Origin: Nissolia schottii
Taxonomy: Eukaryota; Streptophyta; Magnoliopsida; Fabales; Fabaceae
Assembly (NCBI GenBank): GCA_003254905.1
Contig: QANU01102472.1
Location: forward strand, 255,447 to 319,446
Length of the DNA stretch: 64,000 bases
Direction: 5' to 3'
Below the pieces are notes generated by a model that was not told the DNA's origin, did not search any database, and worked only from the letters and a program-made list of their open reading frames with translations. The position numbers and the translations under genes are program-made. Shown one piece after another: positions 62,346 through 64,000 of this stretch. Position 1 is the first letter of the stretch, and each line of letters opens with the position of its first letter.

Positions 62346-63599
62346 AAAGATAGTAATAGAAAGCCAAGTTATACTAATTAAGACGAGATTAGATTATGAG
62401 TGATAGAGAATATAGGCACTACACGACAAAATGTGACACCATTATCATTAGTGGGTGGGTCCCACCACCTTGTCGTTTTCTTTGACCCGCATGCTTTTTA
62501 TTTTTTTGGGTCATTTTTAAATTTTAAATTCACCATTTTGTATGATGACCACGATTCCATGCCCCCAATCCAAACAAATTCATAAATTTCTTCTTTACAG
62601 TATTACATGAATTTTTTAAGATCGATCCTAATTAGGGTTAAGGGACCTCAACTCCTTCTATTGAAATGAACACTTTTTGATACAATTTATGAAATTCTAA
62701 ATTAATAACAGAAATGTAACAAAAGATTCTTAATATGGTGGATTACATACTTAATTAAAGCTTAAAAAAATTAAACATCCTATATCTTAAATTATCTATA
62801 TCACTTAACGATGAAGTATGGCATGCTGGTAGCTTGTTTTGTCCCTTAATCATGTGAATCCTAATAAAAAAAATATTTCATAATCAATAATCTACTACTT
62901 CTTATAAGTTGAGGAGATTAATTATTACTATCAACGATAAACATCTTGAATGCGTTCAAAAAGTTATCTATCATTTTAGACAAAACTTTTTTTGTCTCAA
63001 ATTATCTCTTATTCTTGCTTTTTTAGATAAAATTTGTTACTAAATTTTTAATTATGCTCTTAATTGTTTTTTAGAATATTAAATAGTGTTATACTAAAAT
63101 TAATAAAGATAATACAATAAAAATATTACCAAATTTAGGACGGATGGAGTGTACGGGTGGATCCATTTTGTTTGATTTACTACTATTATTCTATGGAAAT
63201 GAATGTTCATGAATGATGATGGTGTGTTGGGGTACGTTACTTTTAAGAAAGAAAAGGTCTAAAGTCAAAATGACGTGTAATCTACTGTGTGTGAGTATTC
63301 TCTATGAATGCAAGTGGGGTGTCCCTTATTCTCATCATCTCATCAAACTCACACCCCCCTCCTCACACGCGCTTTATCATACCTTCATTTAGTATTGAAA
63401 ACTATTCGTGGTTAAAATATCCTTTTTAGTCCAGAGAGAGAAATACATAACTATTTAAATTGGGTTCTAATAATGGTAAGAGAAGTTCATTTGTCTAAAG
63501 TTTGTACTACTTATATGAGTATTAAGAAAATGATTGAAAAATCGTAAAATTAAAAACAAATTATAATATTTTACAAAATTATTCCTAATAATTTTTCCA
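62346..63599. other. Intergenic DNA with MITE-like fragments
   Basis: Stowaway-like text near 62985-63150 (ending ggacggatggagtg) and at 63505-63600, the latter similar to 14800-14900. No gene seen. Confidence 0.4.
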
Positions 63600-64000
63600 T
63601 CTATTACTCTACTCTTTTTCACTATTTTCATCAAATAGGGTTTTCCTTCGGTGAACATAGGGTCACATGCCTCGAATGCTTCCTCTGCTCTGCTTGGCTT
63701 CATTCTCATCACAAAGCAATTGGGGGTGGTCTTGTAAGGCACTTCGACGCCTAAGTCAAAACGGGTTCAAGAATTTGAGGTCCGAAATTTAGAACATACT
63801 TGGCAATGCACTCCCTTTCCCCCTTTATGGTTGGTGTATTAGGGTTCTTGATCCTGATTGGTTCAGGAAGTGATACCTGCTTTGAGTATTAAGGAATTCT
63901 CCGAGCTTTATCTTCAATGGCTTTGCCGACCTCCCTTTGAAACACCTTAGCTAACTGTTTACCCGTACGTAGTAAACAAAGCTCACTAGGTTGTTGTCTA
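63600..64000 (-). pseudogene. Protein-like remnant of unknown family at the window edge
   Basis: On the minus strand, about 63770-63640 reads DLGVEVPYKTTPNCFVMRMK, then PSRAEEAFEACDPMF. Just upstream, in a different frame, lies CIAKYVLNFGPQILEPVLT. The two pieces look like one protein broken by a frameshift, cut by the window edge. I cannot name the family; a transposon gag-like or host gene origin are both possible. Confidence 0.3.

Noticed and set aside
63467-63742. 91-codon minus-strand frame as an intact gene
   Set aside because: Only the first half looks protein-like, the upstream continuation is in another frame, and the rest runs into MITE-like text.

Overview
This is a plant nuclear window: AT-rich, long intergenic spacers, short exons with GT/AG introns, and many transposon relics. 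The gene content (a TIR-NBS-LRR resistance gene with separate TIR, NB-ARC, LRR and post-LRR exons, a USP/SALI-type BURP gene, a tRNA-derived SINE family and copia elements) points to a legume, probably soybean-like. That assignment is inference from gene style, not a database match.

Layout: 2.6-4.9 kb is a decayed TIR-NBS-LRR (TNL) relic. 6.4-10.4 kb is a five-exon TNL gene on the minus strand whose third exon is frameshifted as read, with a solo-LTR-like insert in intron 1. 11-13 kb holds degenerate AAAGTTTGTGCAT-type repeats. 13.5-17.6 kb carries two paralogous genes for small secreted Cys-rich peptides: the 17 kb copy is intact, the 13.7 kb copy has a stop codon and a lost splice donor. 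17-24 kb is a transposon graveyard (MITEs, a 116-bp tandem duplication, a 0.95-kb CACTA element, a decayed CACTA coding remnant). 24.4-28.4 kb is a degenerate Ty1/copia element on the minus strand with both LTRs and a primer binding site. 29.3-29.7 kb is a long inverted repeat. 30.1-32.2 kb is an intact BURP-domain gene. 32.4-34.3 kb is a second copia fragment fused to a stray copy of COQ3 exon 1. 37-41.7 kb is a nearly identical 2.38-kb tandem duplication separated by one N, each copy with a Helitron-like element and a hairpin MITE.

42.4-45.7 kb is a complete nine-exon COQ3 (mitochondrial ubiquinone O-methyltransferase) gene on the minus strand. A C2-domain fragment and a 731-base sequencing gap follow. 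46.8-50.0 kb is a TPR/protein phosphatase 5 (PP5) gene that is 5'-truncated, frameshifted and has lost the catalytic GDFVDRG segment. 52.4-56.6 kb is a complete twelve-exon ankyrin-repeat integrin-linked-kinase-like gene on the plus strand. The last 7 kb has a well-bounded SINE, a Stowaway-type MITE, a speculative spliced minus-strand unit and a protein-like remnant at the right edge.

The genes do not form a pathway; they are independent loci in a repeat-rich region. I see no clear new biological system. The items most worth checking are the Cys-rich peptide pair, the copia/COQ3 chimera, the PP5 copy without its catalytic motif, the TNL frameshift and the possibly artefactual 2.38-kb duplication.
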